From Haloprofundus halophilus (lineage in GTDB: Archaea; Halobacteriota; Halobacteria; Halobacteriales; Haloferacaceae), in contig NZ_QQRR01000001.1 in NCBI RefSeq assembly GCF_003439925.1, positions 744,001 through 808,000 of the forward strand: 64,000 bases of DNA, given 5' to 3'. The translations under genes and the position numbers were made by a program. Under the pieces are notes generated by a model. The model ran no database searches. It was not told the origin of the DNA and saw only the letters and a list, made by a program, of their open reading frames with translations. Shown piece after piece: positions 34,275 to 42,573 of this stretch (position 1 is its first letter; every line of letters begins with the position of its first letter).

Positions 34275-34451
34275 ATGGGCATTTTCAACGAGTTAGGGCG
34301 ACAGGTCGAGCAGTTCAAACGGACTGTGCAGACGACGGCCGACGAAAACGCAGCGTACCGGTGTCGGGAGTGCGACGCGCGGTTTCACACGCATCACGAG
34401 CAGTGTCCGGAGTGCGGGTCGACGAACCTCGAACCGGTGACCGAGGAGTGA
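34275..34451 (+). CDS. Zinc-ribbon microprotein, 58 residues
   Basis: 58 residues: helical N-terminus MGIFNELGRQVEQFKRTVQ, then a zinc ribbon with Cys30-x2-Cys33 and Cys44-x2-Cys47, plus His residues at 38, 40 and 41. The ribbon form YRCRECDARF is common in haloarchaeal small zinc finger proteins. A TATA-like CTTATCC lies about 35 nt upstream. Convergent with the dapE end. Confidence 0.78.
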   Translation: MGIFNELGRQVEQFKRTVQTTADENAAYRCRECDARFHTHHEQCPECGSTNLEPVTEE

Positions 34452-34474
34452 GTAGCACCCGCCTCGAACGCTCA

Positions 34475-35656
34475 CTACCTGTTCTCGCCCACTAGCGACC
34501 GCAGCGCCTCGGTCACGGCGTCTGCGGCCGCCCGAACCTCGCTGACTCGAACGTACTCCCGGTTGGCGTGCGCCACCGGTCCCTCGTCGTCGGCCAGCAC
34601 GCCCGGTCCGAAGACGACCGTCGGCGCGGGCGAGAAGTACGACGCCTCCGTCGCGGCGGTGAACGGACGAATCTCGCCGCTCGACGCGTCGGCGAGCGTC
34701 GCCACGAGTTCGTGGCCGGGGTCGGTCGAGAACGCCTCCAGAAACGGCGTCTCGCGGTCGGCGAGCGCGAACGCGACGCCGACGTCGTCGGGAGTGTGCG
34801 ACCCGACGTGCGCTTCGAGCGCCTCCCGGAACTCGTCGGCCGTCTCCGGGGGGACGCTGCGGCGGTCGACGGTAATCGAACAGTCGGCGGGAACCTGGTT
34901 CGTCGCCTCGCCGCCGGAGATGACCGTCGGCGTCAGCGACGGCGCGCCGAGTTGGTCGTGCGTCGGCGGCGACGCGTCGACGACGTCGTCGTACGTTCGA
35001 ATCGCTTCGAGCGCCCCCTCCGCGGCGGCGACGGCGTTGACCCCCGACGCTGATTCGGCGGCGTGGGCGTTCTCGCCCGAGAGGTGAACCGCGCCCTCGA
35101 ACCGACCTTTCGCGGCCGTACACACGTCCAAGCCGGTCGGTTCGCCGACGATGTACAGGTCGCCGTCGAGGTCGAGCGCGTGCGCGCCCTTCGACAGCGT
35201 CTCCTCGTCGGGCGTGACCGCGAGCGTCAGTTTCCCTCCGTTGCCTCCGTCGCCGTTGTCGCTGTTGTCGCTGTTGTCACCTCCGTCGCCGCCCTCGCCA
35301 CCAGTGCCGACGTCGGCGGCGAAGAACCCCGCGAGCAACGCCGCGAGCGGGCCTTTCGCGTCGCACGACCCGCGGCCGCGAATCACCTCGGCGTCGCCCG
35401 TTCCCTCGCGTTCGTACTCGACGTGTGGGGAGACGGTGTCGATGTGCGTGTTCAGGACGACGTGTGGCGCGCCCTCGCCGCGCGAGGCGAGCGTGTTCCC
35501 GGCGTCGTCGACCGTCGCGTCGACACCCTGCGCCTCGATGGTCTCGACGAGCAACTCGCGCATCGCCGTTACGTCTTCGTGAGAGTCGGTGCGGACCGCC
35601 CGGTCGAGGAAGTCGACCGGGTCGAACGCCCGACTCTCCGAATCGGCGCCGCTCAC
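34475..35656 (-). CDS. dapE: Succinyl-diaminopimelate desuccinylase (M20 peptidase family)
   Basis: 393 residues. M20 metal-site motifs are visible: NTHIDTVSPH (about 69-78, first His and Asp), RGRGSCDAKGPLAALL (93-108, bridging Asp), TPDEETLSKGAHA (148-160, catalytic and metal Glu) and GEPTG. It is the last gene of the DAP lysine operon and overlaps dapF by 4 nt, which supports the desuccinylase role over a generic carboxypeptidase. Residues about 117-141 form a Gly/Asp/Asn/Ser-only insertion. Confidence 0.88.
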   Translation of the reverse strand: MSGADSESRAFDPVDFLDRAVRTDSHEDVTAMRELLVETIEAQGVDATVDDAGNTLASRGEGAPHVVLNTHIDTVSPHVEYEREGTGDAEVIRGRGSCDAKGPLAALLAGFFAADVGTGGEGGDGGDNSDNSDNGDGGNGGKLTLAVTPDEETLSKGAHALDLDGDLYIVGEPTGLDVCTAAKGRFEGAVHLSGENAHAAESASGVNAVAAAEGALEAIRTYDDVVDASPPTHDQLGAPSLTPTVISGGEATNQVPADCSITVDRRSVPPETADEFREALEAHVGSHTPDDVGVAFALADRETPFLEAFSTDPGHELVATLADASSGEIRPFTAATEASYFSPAPTVVFGPGVLADDEGPVAHANREYVRVSEVRAAADAVTEALRSLVGENR

Positions 35657-36552
35657 CGCTCCGGAAGCGCGGCGAGTCGGCCCTCGTACTCCGCCTCGAC
35701 GGGACCGCGGAGCGTCGCGCCGCCGCGGTCGGGCACCGTGATTTCGAGGTCGCCGCTCGGCGGCGAGACGCGAATCGGGTCGTCGCCCTCGACGAGACCG
35801 AGACGCTTCGCGGCAGCGACGACGGCGACCGCACCCGTCCCGCAGGAGCGCGTCTCGCCCTCGACGCCCCGTTCGAAGGTGCGCTGGCTGAAACCGCCGT
35901 CCTCGTCGCGGGAGGCCAGCGTCACGTTCGCGCCCTCGGGGAAGGCGTCGGCGTGACGGACCGCGGGCGCGACGGCTTCGAGGTCCACGTCAGCCACGTC
36001 CTCGACGAACGCGACGGCGTGCGGAACGCCGGTGTTCACCGCCGTGACTTCGAGACCCTCGACCTCCTCGGCGACGAGTTCGCCGTCGCGGTCGGCCGCC
36101 AGCGGCACGTCCCGCGGGTCGAACGTCGGGCGTCCCATCTCGACGGTGATGTCGGCCGAGTCGTCGCCCGGGCCGTCGCGGACGACGGCGCGCTTGGTGC
36201 CCGACTGGGTGTCGATCATGAACTCCGAGGCGTCGGTGCGGGCGGCCGCCCACGCCGCCGCACAGCGCGCGCCGTTGCCGCACATCGCGGCGACGGAGCC
36301 ATCGGGCTGGACGAGCGTCATCACGATTCTGGGCGGATGGAACCGGTCTTCGAGCGCCAAGAAGAGGACGCCGTCCGCGCCGCGTCGGTCGTGGACGCCG
36401 CTCTCGTCGACGACGCCGGTGTCGCGGTCGCAGTGCGCCTCGGCGAACCGACCGCGGTACGGAACCGAGTCGGTCGCGTCGACGACGACGAAGTCGTTGC
36501 CGGTCCCGTGGTACTTTTCGAACGATACGGTGTGGTCGAGTGCTGGGCTCAT
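35653..36552 (-). CDS. dapF: Diaminopimelate epimerase
   Basis: 299 residues. The two catalytic Cys sites are present: MCGNGARCAAAW (about 89-100) and RSCGTGAVAVVAAAK (about 235-249). FEKYHGTGNDFVVVD at the N-terminus is the family signature. Converts LL- to meso-diaminopimelate. Starts inside the lysA stop (4-nt overlap) and stops inside the dapE start. Confidence 0.92.
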   Translation of the reverse strand: MSPALDHTVSFEKYHGTGNDFVVVDATDSVPYRGRFAEAHCDRDTGVVDESGVHDRRGADGVLFLALEDRFHPPRIVMTLVQPDGSVAAMCGNGARCAAAWAAARTDASEFMIDTQSGTKRAVVRDGPGDDSADITVEMGRPTFDPRDVPLAADRDGELVAEEVEGLEVTAVNTGVPHAVAFVEDVADVDLEAVAPAVRHADAFPEGANVTLASRDEDGGFSQRTFERGVEGETRSCGTGAVAVVAAAKRLGLVEGDDPIRVSPPSGDLEITVPDRGGATLRGPVEAEYEGRLAALPER

Positions 36553-37838
36553 CGTGATTCTACCTCCGTGAGGTCCGTCAGGGTCTCGCGCCGCCGGACC
36601 AACGCGGCGTTTTCTCCGCTCTCGTCGTCAGCTTCGCCTCCGAGTGCGACCTCGGCGGGTCGCGGCCGGGAGTTGTAGGTGCTCGCCATCTCGTAGCCGT
36701 ACGCCCCCGCGTTGCCGACGGCGAGCAGGTCGCCCCGTTCGGGGCGCGGCAGGGGGCGGTTCTCGCAGAACACGTCCGAACTCTCGCAGATGGGGCCGAC
36801 GACGGTCGCGCCGACAGTCTCTCTCCCCTCACCGTCGAGATTCCGAATCGCGTGGTACGCGTCGTACAGCGCGGGCCGAAGCAGCGTCGTCATCCCGGCG
36901 TCGACGCCGGTGACGACCGTCTCGGGCGTCTCCTTGACGGTGTTGACCCGCGTGAGGAGCACGCCCGCGTCGGCGACGACGTAGCGACCGGGTTCGACCG
37001 CGAGCGTCGCGTCGATATCCCCGATGGCCTCGCGCGTCGCCTCGGCGACGGCGGGCAGGTCGAGCACCGGTTCGTCTTCTCCGTAGGGGACGCCGAAGCC
37101 GCCGCCCACGTCGACGAATTCGAGGTCGACGCCCGTGGCCGAAACGTCGCGGGCGAGGTCGCCCATCCGGCGCACGAGTTCGCGGTGGTTTTCGAGGTCG
37201 TCGCCGGAGATGCCGCTTCCAGCGTGGGCGTGGACGCCGACGAGGTCGAACGCCTCGCTCGCGGACTCGACGAGGTCGGCGGCGCGGTCGTACGGGACGC
37301 CGAACTTCGCGTTCGCGCCGGTTCTGACCTTCTCGTGGTGGCCCGCGCCGACGCCCGGGTTGACGCGGACGCAGAGGCGGCCGTCGAACCCTCGCTCTGC
37401 GAGTCGTTCCGCGGTATCGGCCGCGCCGACCGTGACGGTGAGGCCGGGGTGTTCACGCCACGCGTCGACGACGTAGTCGAGGTCCTCGGCGGGCGGGTGA
37501 ACGGCGGTGTACTGAATCTCGTCGCCCGAGAAGCCCGCGCCGAGCGCCCGGTGGACCTCGCCCGCCGACGCGCACTCGGCGGGGAGGCCGGCGTCGCGAA
37601 CGGTTTCGAGCACCGCCCGGCCGGTGTGCGCCTTGACCGCGTAGCGAACCTCCGCGTCGGGGAACGCGTCGCGCAGGCGAGCGCAGTTCTCCCTCACTCT
37701 ATCGAGGTCGGTGACGTACAGCGGCGTGCCGTACTCGTCGGCGAGGACTTCGAGTCGTGCGGCGTCCCAGTCGGCGAGTCGTCGGACCGCGGGATTGGGT
37801 CGGTCGTCGCGCGATACCCCGTCGGCTGACTCGCTCAT
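36549..37838 (-). CDS. lysA: Diaminopimelate decarboxylase
   Basis: 429 residues from the ATG at 37838. PLP fold type III: YAVKAHTGRAVL with the PLP Lys near residue 69, HAHAGSGISG near 199-208, DVGGGFGVPYGE near 240-251, EPGRYVVADAGVLL and the C-terminal catalytic CESSDVFCE. Makes lysine from meso-DAP. The start overlaps the dapD stop by 4 nt, which decides this start against the very long open frame upstream. Confidence 0.92.
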   Translation of the reverse strand: MSESADGVSRDDRPNPAVRRLADWDAARLEVLADEYGTPLYVTDLDRVRENCARLRDAFPDAEVRYAVKAHTGRAVLETVRDAGLPAECASAGEVHRALGAGFSGDEIQYTAVHPPAEDLDYVVDAWREHPGLTVTVGAADTAERLAERGFDGRLCVRVNPGVGAGHHEKVRTGANAKFGVPYDRAADLVESASEAFDLVGVHAHAGSGISGDDLENHRELVRRMGDLARDVSATGVDLEFVDVGGGFGVPYGEDEPVLDLPAVAEATREAIGDIDATLAVEPGRYVVADAGVLLTRVNTVKETPETVVTGVDAGMTTLLRPALYDAYHAIRNLDGEGRETVGATVVGPICESSDVFCENRPLPRPERGDLLAVGNAGAYGYEMASTYNSRPRPAEVALGGEADDESGENAALVRRRETLTDLTEVESR

Positions 37839-38680
37839 TCCCGGAGCGCCTCCTCCCGACGGGTCGCGTCGAGGGTGTCGTCTTCGACGTCGAGCGCGAC
37901 GACGGCGGGCTTGAACGCGCCGCCCGCAAAGAGGTCGTGGTCGCCGAGCGAGGATTCGACGAAGCGCGTGAACGCGCGGCGCTCCGGCGGCAGGTGGCCG
38001 TAGACGACCTCCTCCTCCACGAGGTCGTAGACGGGAATCCGCGGCGTCAACAGGGTGTTCTCGCCGACGATACTGTCCTCGCCGACGACGAAACCGGAGG
38101 TGACTCGGCAGCCGGCGCCGAGCGAGACGCCGTCCTCGACGACGACCGGCGCATCCTCGACGGGTTCGAGCACGCCGCCGATGAGCGTGTTCGCGCCCAA
38201 CTTGACGTTCGCGCCGATTTGGGCGCACGAGCCGACGGTGTCGCAGGAGTCGACGAGCGTGCCGTCGCCGACGTGCGCGCCGATGTTGAGGAACGCGGGG
38301 CTCATGACGATGCAGTCGTCGCCGAGGTGCGCCCCCCGACGCAGGACGGTGCCGTCGGGTGTGTTCCGCGTGCCTCGCTCGGCCAAATCGTCGGTCTCGC
38401 GCAGCGGCAACACGTCGTGGTACGTCACGCCGCCGTACTCTCGCGGTTGGGTCGCGCGCAGGCCGAAGTTGAGCAGGATGCCCCGCTTGACCCACTCGTT
38501 GGCCTCCCACGAGTCGAGCGACGAGCCGGTCTTCTCGGCCGCCCTCGCCTCGCCCGATTCGAGCGCGTCGAGAAACGCGTCGAGCGCGTCCAACTCGTCG
38601 CTGCCCGCCGTCTCGGCGTCTATCTCGTCGTCGTCGTAGCGCTGCCACAGGTCGTCAATGTCGGATTCGAGTGTCGTCAT
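37835..38680 (-). CDS. dapD: Tetrahydrodipicolinate N-succinyltransferase
   Basis: 281 residues. A helical N-terminal domain, then a left-handed beta-helix with hexapeptide repeats (GTVLRRGAHLGDDCIVMSPAFLNIGAHVGDG, VKLGANTLIGGVLEP). Uses succinyl-CoA to block tetrahydrodipicolinate, which defines the succinylase variant of the DAP pathway. Overlaps dapB by 4 nt upstream and lysA by 4 nt downstream. Confidence 0.92.
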   Translation of the reverse strand: MTTLESDIDDLWQRYDDDEIDAETAGSDELDALDAFLDALESGEARAAEKTGSSLDSWEANEWVKRGILLNFGLRATQPREYGGVTYHDVLPLRETDDLAERGTRNTPDGTVLRRGAHLGDDCIVMSPAFLNIGAHVGDGTLVDSCDTVGSCAQIGANVKLGANTLIGGVLEPVEDAPVVVEDGVSLGAGCRVTSGFVVGEDSIVGENTLLTPRIPVYDLVEEEVVYGHLPPERRAFTRFVESSLGDHDLFAGGAFKPAVVALDVEDDTLDATRREEALRE

Positions 38681-39468
38681 CGTTCGTCAGAACCTCCGAT
38701 TACGTCGGAAAAGTCGTACCGACCGGCCTCGCGGCCGGCGAGCCACACCGCCGCGTCGAGCGCTCCCGCGGCGAAGACGCCGCGAGAGCCGGCGCGGTGG
38801 GTGAGCGAAAGCACCTCGTGGTTGCCGGCGAGAAGGACTTCGTGCTCCCCGGTCACGTCGCCGGCGCGGCGCGCGTGGACGCCGATTTCGCCGGCCTCTC
38901 TCGGTTGGTCGCCCTCGCGGCCGTGAACGCGCCCCGTCGTCTCGCGCTCGGCTTCGATGTCGTCGAGAATCGTGTTGGCCGTTCCACTGGGCGCGTCGCG
39001 CTTCCCGTTGTGGTGGGTCTCGGTCACCTCGATGTCGTAGTCCGGGAGCGCCGCCACCGCCTCGCGGACGGCGCGTCGGAGTCCGGCGATGCCGCGCGAG
39101 AAGTTCGCCGCCTTCAGCAGCGGAATCGATTCGCCGGCGTCTTCGAGCGCCGACTGCTGTTCCTCGGAGAAGCCGGTCGTGCCGACGACGACGGGAACCC
39201 CGGCTTCGACGCACGCGGCGGCGTACTCGACGCTGGATTCCGGGCCGGTGAAGTCGACGAGCACGTCGGGGTCCCGTTCCGCGAGCAGCGACGGCAGGTC
39301 GGCTGCGTCTTCGATTTCTTCACCCTGGCCGCTGCGGGCGACTGCGAGGACGACGTTGAGGTCGTCGCGGTCGGCGGCCAGTTCCCGAAGTTCGCCGCCC
39401 ATCCGACCAGTTGCGCCGGTGATGGCGATTCTGATTGGCCGACCCCGTACGTCGTCGCCCGCGCTCAT
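38677..39468 (-). CDS. dapB: 4-hydroxy-tetrahydrodipicolinate reductase
   Basis: 263 residues. Nucleotide-binding GATGRMGGELREL (about 17-29), the catalytic motif ETHHNGKRDAPSGTA (about 145-160) and VGTTGFS (about 95-101). Reduces the DapA product with NAD(P)H. Its start overlaps dapA by 4 nt. Its N-terminus carries a short polar extension before the dinucleotide fold. Confidence 0.93.
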   Translation of the reverse strand: MSAGDDVRGRPIRIAITGATGRMGGELRELAADRDDLNVVLAVARSGQGEEIEDAADLPSLLAERDPDVLVDFTGPESSVEYAAACVEAGVPVVVGTTGFSEEQQSALEDAGESIPLLKAANFSRGIAGLRRAVREAVAALPDYDIEVTETHHNGKRDAPSGTANTILDDIEAERETTGRVHGREGDQPREAGEIGVHARRAGDVTGEHEVLLAGNHEVLSLTHRAGSRGVFAAGALDAAVWLAGREAGRYDFSDVIGGSDER

Positions 39469-40376
39469 CCGCTCGTCGCCTCCGCTTCCCGTGCTTCGGG
39501 TTGGAGGTCGTCCAGCAGTTCCCGCAGGCGCTGGCGGTGCTCTTCGGAGAGCCGCGTCAGCGGCGCGCGCAGGTCGGCGGGACCGTAGCCGCGCATCGCC
39601 ATCGCCTCCTTCACCGGGATGGGGTTCGTCTCGACGAACAGCTGGCGGGTGAGCGGTCCGAGTTCGTGGTGAATCCCGCGGGCGCGGGCGTAGTCGCCGT
39701 CGAGCGCCGCCGAGACGAGTTCGACCGTCCGCTCGGGTTCGACGTTGGCGACGACGCTGATGGTTCCGGCGCCGCCCACGGAGAGGACGGGTAACGTGAG
39801 GCCGTCGTCGCCCGAGAGCACCGAGAATTCTTCCTCTTGGGTGCGCTCGACGACTTCCGAAATCTGGTTCAGGTCGCCGCTGGCGGCCTTGTAGCCCGCG
39901 ACGTTCTCGTGAGATGCGAGTTCGGCGACGGTGTCGACGGTCATGTTCCGGCCGGTTCGCGAGGGGACGTTGTAGACGATTTGCGGCACGTCCACCTCGT
40001 CGGCGATGGTGCGGTAGTGGTCGACCATCCCGGCGGGTTCGGGCTTGTTGTAGTACGGCGAGATGAGGAGGAGGGCGTCCGCGCCGGCGTCGGCCGAGCG
40101 TCGGGAGAGTTCGAGCGCTTCGCGGGTGGAGTTCGACCCCGACCCGGCGATAACGGGAACGTCGACGGCGTCGACGACGGCTTCAACCACGTCGACGTGT
40201 TCGTCGTGGCTGAGCGTCGCGCTCTCGCCCGTCGAGCCGACGGGGACGAGGCCGGCGACCCCGGCGGCTTCGAGGCGTCGGGCGTCGGTCCGCAGTTGTT
40301 CGAAGTCGATGCGTCCTTCCGAGGTGAACGGCGTCGTCATCGCCGGGTACACCCCGCGGAACTGGGTGGTTGTCAT
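39465..40376 (-). CDS. dapA: 4-hydroxy-tetrahydrodipicolinate synthase
   Basis: 303 residues, a class I aldolase barrel. GSTGESATLSHDEH (about 47-60), Tyr of NVPSRTGRNM (about 134-143) and the Schiff-base Lys in GYKAASGD (about 160-167) are visible. First committed step of lysine synthesis from aspartate semialdehyde and pyruvate. First gene of the six-gene dap operon. Related aldolases (KDG aldolase) share the fold, but the operon settles the role. Confidence 0.91.
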   Translation of the reverse strand: MTTTQFRGVYPAMTTPFTSEGRIDFEQLRTDARRLEAAGVAGLVPVGSTGESATLSHDEHVDVVEAVVDAVDVPVIAGSGSNSTREALELSRRSADAGADALLLISPYYNKPEPAGMVDHYRTIADEVDVPQIVYNVPSRTGRNMTVDTVAELASHENVAGYKAASGDLNQISEVVERTQEEEFSVLSGDDGLTLPVLSVGGAGTISVVANVEPERTVELVSAALDGDYARARGIHHELGPLTRQLFVETNPIPVKEAMAMRGYGPADLRAPLTRLSEEHRQRLRELLDDLQPEAREAEATSG

Positions 40377-40484
40377 TGGTGCTGTGTGGTTGGTCGAGAG
40401 AGACGGTGAGATATCGGTGCGCGTCGGAGTTCGCCCGAGACGGGGTCGCCACCCCCGCCGCGAGCGATCAGTACGCGCGTTTTT

Positions 40485-40514
40485 TCAGAAAAGTCGGCCG
40501 CGTCGCTGTCGCGG
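40485..40514 (-). terminator. Terminator-like hairpin in the dap leader (possible attenuator)
   Basis: On the minus strand CCGCG and CGCGG (outer bases 40514 and 40498) can pair over a 7-nt loop, and are followed by CGACTTTT. It lies inside the presumed leader, between the TATA box and dapA, where an intrinsic stop signal would act as an attenuator. Only five base pairs, so the evidence is weak. Confidence 0.35.
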
Positions 40515-40567
40515 GGCGTGTCCCGAACGCGACGGCCGAGTGAGTCACGTTCCGACCAAGGGAGTCT

Positions 40568-40580
40568 ACGAGATTTATAG
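40568..40580 (-). promoter_or_regulatory. Promoter of the dap lysine operon
   Basis: Read on the minus strand, GCTATAAATCTCG is the best TATA match between dapA and the divergent gene. A start about 25 nt downstream would give a leader of roughly 165-175 nt, unusually long for a haloarchaeal gene. Confidence 0.5.
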
Positions 40581-40685
40581 CTTACGTCGTCCGCCAATGC
40601 TGCCGACCGCGGGCGCTCCCGGGAGGGTCGCATCACTCTCGGCTGAAAACAAGGCATTAAACGGAGTCACTTCGAGTATGGAATC

Positions 40686-41183
40686 ATGACCGAGATCCAC
40701 CCGAACCAGCGCGTCGCCGTCTTGGTCGACGCGCAGAACCTCTACCACACGGCACAGAGTCTCTACTCTCGAAACATCGACTACTCCTCGCTCCTCGAAA
40801 AGAGCGTTCAAGACCGGGAACTCACCCGCGCCATCTCGTACGTCATCCGCGCGGACGCGCCCGACGAGGAACGCTTCTTCGAGGCGCTCGTCGACATCGG
40901 CTTCGAGACGAAGATAAAGGACATCAAGACGTTCGGCGACGGCTCGAAGAAGGCCGACTGGGACGTCGGGATGAGCTTAGACGCCGTGACGCTGGCGAGC
41001 CACGTCGACACCATCGTGCTCTGCACCGGCGACGGCGACTTCTCCCGGCTCTGCTCGCACCTGCGTCACGAGGGCGTCCGCGCCGAAGTGATGGCGTTCA
41101 AGCAGTCGACCGCCGAGGAACTCATCGAGGCGGCGGACTCGTTTTTGGACCTCTCGGAGCGACAGGAGACGTTCCTGCTCTGA
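40686..41183 (+). CDS. NYN domain protein (LabA/DUF88 family), putative RNase
   Basis: 165 residues. The PIN-like NYN fold has acidic residues in VLVDAQNLYH (about 12-21), in ADWDVGMSLDAV (about 90-101) and in CTGDGDFSRLC (about 114-124), the usual three-Asp metal site. Predicted metal-dependent ribonuclease. TATA-like sequence about 25-30 nt upstream. Divergent from the dap operon; no evident functional link. Confidence 0.83.
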   Translation: MTEIHPNQRVAVLVDAQNLYHTAQSLYSRNIDYSSLLEKSVQDRELTRAISYVIRADAPDEERFFEALVDIGFETKIKDIKTFGDGSKKADWDVGMSLDAVTLASHVDTIVLCTGDGDFSRLCSHLRHEGVRAEVMAFKQSTAEELIEAADSFLDLSERQETFLL

Positions 41184-41252
41184 GCGCGACGACCCGACGA
41201 GCACGGACCCCGAAGTCGAAGCGTTTTCGCCGTCCCCCGCTCAGAAGCGAGT

Positions 41253-41726
41253 ATGAGCGATGCTGCGGACGTAGCTGATTTGCGCGTCGTCGCCGACTAC
41301 CAGTTCGGCGCGGGCGCGGGCGACGCCTTGTTCCCCGAGACGGGCGACTTCGAACTCCGGCGGACCAAGAGCGGCCGCCCTCGACAGGTGTACGACGGCG
41401 ACGACCGAGTCGTCTCCTACGGCGTCGACGGCCGGTTCCGCCTCGGCGTCGCGGGCGGCCGCCGCCTCATCGAGACGCTCGACGCACCCGCCTGTCGGGT
41501 CGTCGTCGGCGACGAGAGCGAGCCGTTCGTCCGCGACGGCAAGAACGTGTTCGCGAAATTCGTCCAGGAAGTCGGCGAGGAGATTCGACAGGGCGACGAG
41601 GTGGCCGTCGTCCACGAAGACGGGGGAGTGCTGGCCGTCGGCCGCGCGGAACTGTCCGCGTCGGCGATGCTCGACTTCGAGTCGGGGATGGCCGTGAAAG
41701 TGCGAAGCGGCGCGGGCGAGGCGTAG
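41253..41726 (+). CDS. PUA domain RNA-binding protein
   Basis: 157 residues. The C-terminal half is a PUA domain (RVVVGDESEPFVRDGKNVFAKFVQEVGEEIRQGDEVAVVHEDGGVLAVGRAEL), as in archaeosine and pseudouridine enzymes. The N-terminal 75 residues look like the small alpha/beta domain that precedes PUA in TGT-related proteins. No catalytic domain is seen. Likely binds tRNA or rRNA; partner unknown. Confidence 0.8.
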   Translation: MSDAADVADLRVVADYQFGAGAGDALFPETGDFELRRTKSGRPRQVYDGDDRVVSYGVDGRFRLGVAGGRRLIETLDAPACRVVVGDESEPFVRDGKNVFAKFVQEVGEEIRQGDEVAVVHEDGGVLAVGRAELSASAMLDFESGMAVKVRSGAGEA

Positions 41727-41738
41727 ACATCAGAGGCG

Positions 41739-41792
41739 CTGTTGAAACCCTCAGTCGGTGATAGATGGAATTTGGCGTGCTGCATACAGAGC
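41739..41792 (+). repeat. Boundary repeat, copy 1
   Basis: CTGTTGAAACCCTC starts at 41739 and GTGCTGCATACAGA at 41777-41790, 39 bp after the first base. Related sequence occurs at 42468-42520 in direct orientation and at 43353-43394 inverted. Possibly the end of a degraded insertion sequence. Confidence 0.5.
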
Positions 41793-41884
41793 GCGAATCG
41801 GCCACTTGTCAGTAGTGGTCTGGCGAGGAATCGGATTGGGAGATACAGACAAAATATTTACCGATGCGACAGTTCCTCAAAGTC

Positions 41885-42448
41885 ATGGATAGACGACAGT
41901 TCTTTCTCGGTACAACTACTGCTCTGGCATTTAGTATCTCCGCAGGCTGTTCCACGACCACGAGTTCTTCCCCTACTGCAACGGAGTCCTCGGCCAGCGA
42001 AGGAGCAGATGGAGTCACCCCGACAGCCTCTCCGACACCCGATCCCCTTCCGAACGTCCCAAACCCAACCAGTAACTGCGAGATTAGTGAGCTACCTGAC
42101 GCAACCTATCCATCTCTGCCTTCCTCGGTTTCGGAATCAAGTGTGGAGAGCTATTCTCTTGAATTTGAGAAGGCGTACTCTTCGGCAACCGTGGAGAAAG
42201 AGTGGGAGGTCACCTTCAGCGGCTTCGATGGGTGGGACACCGAGGTCATGCAGAGGACGAAAGCGGGGTTTGTCGTCCGAGTGTGGGTGAGCGTAGACTT
42301 CACGAAGGAAAGCGGCAGCACGCCAGTTGCCGGGAGCGAGGAGTTCTACGGGTGGTATTACGTCACGGATGACTTCGCCGTTCGCGCACCCGGGGATTCG
42401 TCGGACTCGATTCCCTCGACCGGGTGGGAAACGGTCGCTTGTAAATAG
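41885..42448 (+). CDS. Tat lipoprotein, unknown, atypical composition
   Basis: 187 residues from ATG 41885 (MDRRQFFLGTTTALAF), preferred because it gives a compact twin-arginine signal with RRQFF at 3-7 and lipobox SAGC near residue 22; an in-frame ATG lies 21 nt upstream. A Ser/Thr/Pro-rich spacer of about 45 residues follows, then a small beta-rich domain with two Cys (about 65 and the penultimate residue) that could pair. GC is visibly lower and T/A-rich codons more frequent than in neighbours, suggesting transfer. Family not recognised. Confidence 0.68.
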   Translation: MDRRQFFLGTTTALAFSISAGCSTTTSSSPTATESSASEGADGVTPTASPTPDPLPNVPNPTSNCEISELPDATYPSLPSSVSESSVESYSLEFEKAYSSATVEKEWEVTFSGFDGWDTEVMQRTKAGFVVRVWVSVDFTKESGSTPVAGSEEFYGWYYVTDDFAVRAPGDSSDSIPSTGWETVACK

Positions 42449-42467
42449 GTGCGCTCTACCTATCGGT

Positions 42468-42520
42468 CTGTTCAACTCATCTAGTATAAAACAAAAAACG
42501 GCGGCTTGCTGAATACATCC
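42468..42520 (+). repeat. Boundary repeat, copy 2
   Basis: CTGTTCAACTCATCT starts at 42468 and TTGCTGAATACA at 42506-42517. The 39-bp interval between CTGTT and TGCTG is identical to that of copy 1, so together they bracket the lipoprotein gene as direct repeats. Sequence in between is AT-rich (ATAAAACAAAAAA). Confidence 0.45.
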
Positions 42521-42573
42521 CACTTCCAACAGATTGGTGACCGTTGGAGACACCACCCCGACCGAGACACCGC

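Larger units (their letters stand above)
40377..40685. other. Intergenic leader region of the dap operon and divergent NYN gene
   Basis: 309 nt without a gene. It contains a minus-strand TATA box (40568-40580) about 190 nt from dapA, a hairpin plus TTTT in the resulting leader (40485-40514), and on the plus strand a TATA-like CATTAAACG near 40654-40662 about 25-30 nt before the NYN gene. No short ORF of convincing quality was seen in the leader. Confidence 0.6.

Noticed and set aside
40686-41726. NYN and PUA genes as part of a defence or RNA-processing cassette with VapBC
   Set aside because: They have separate promoters, host-like composition, and lie outside the repeat-bracketed island.
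41727-41792. Intact insertion sequence
   Set aside because: No transposase frame nearby and the end repeats are degenerate; only a remnant can be argued.
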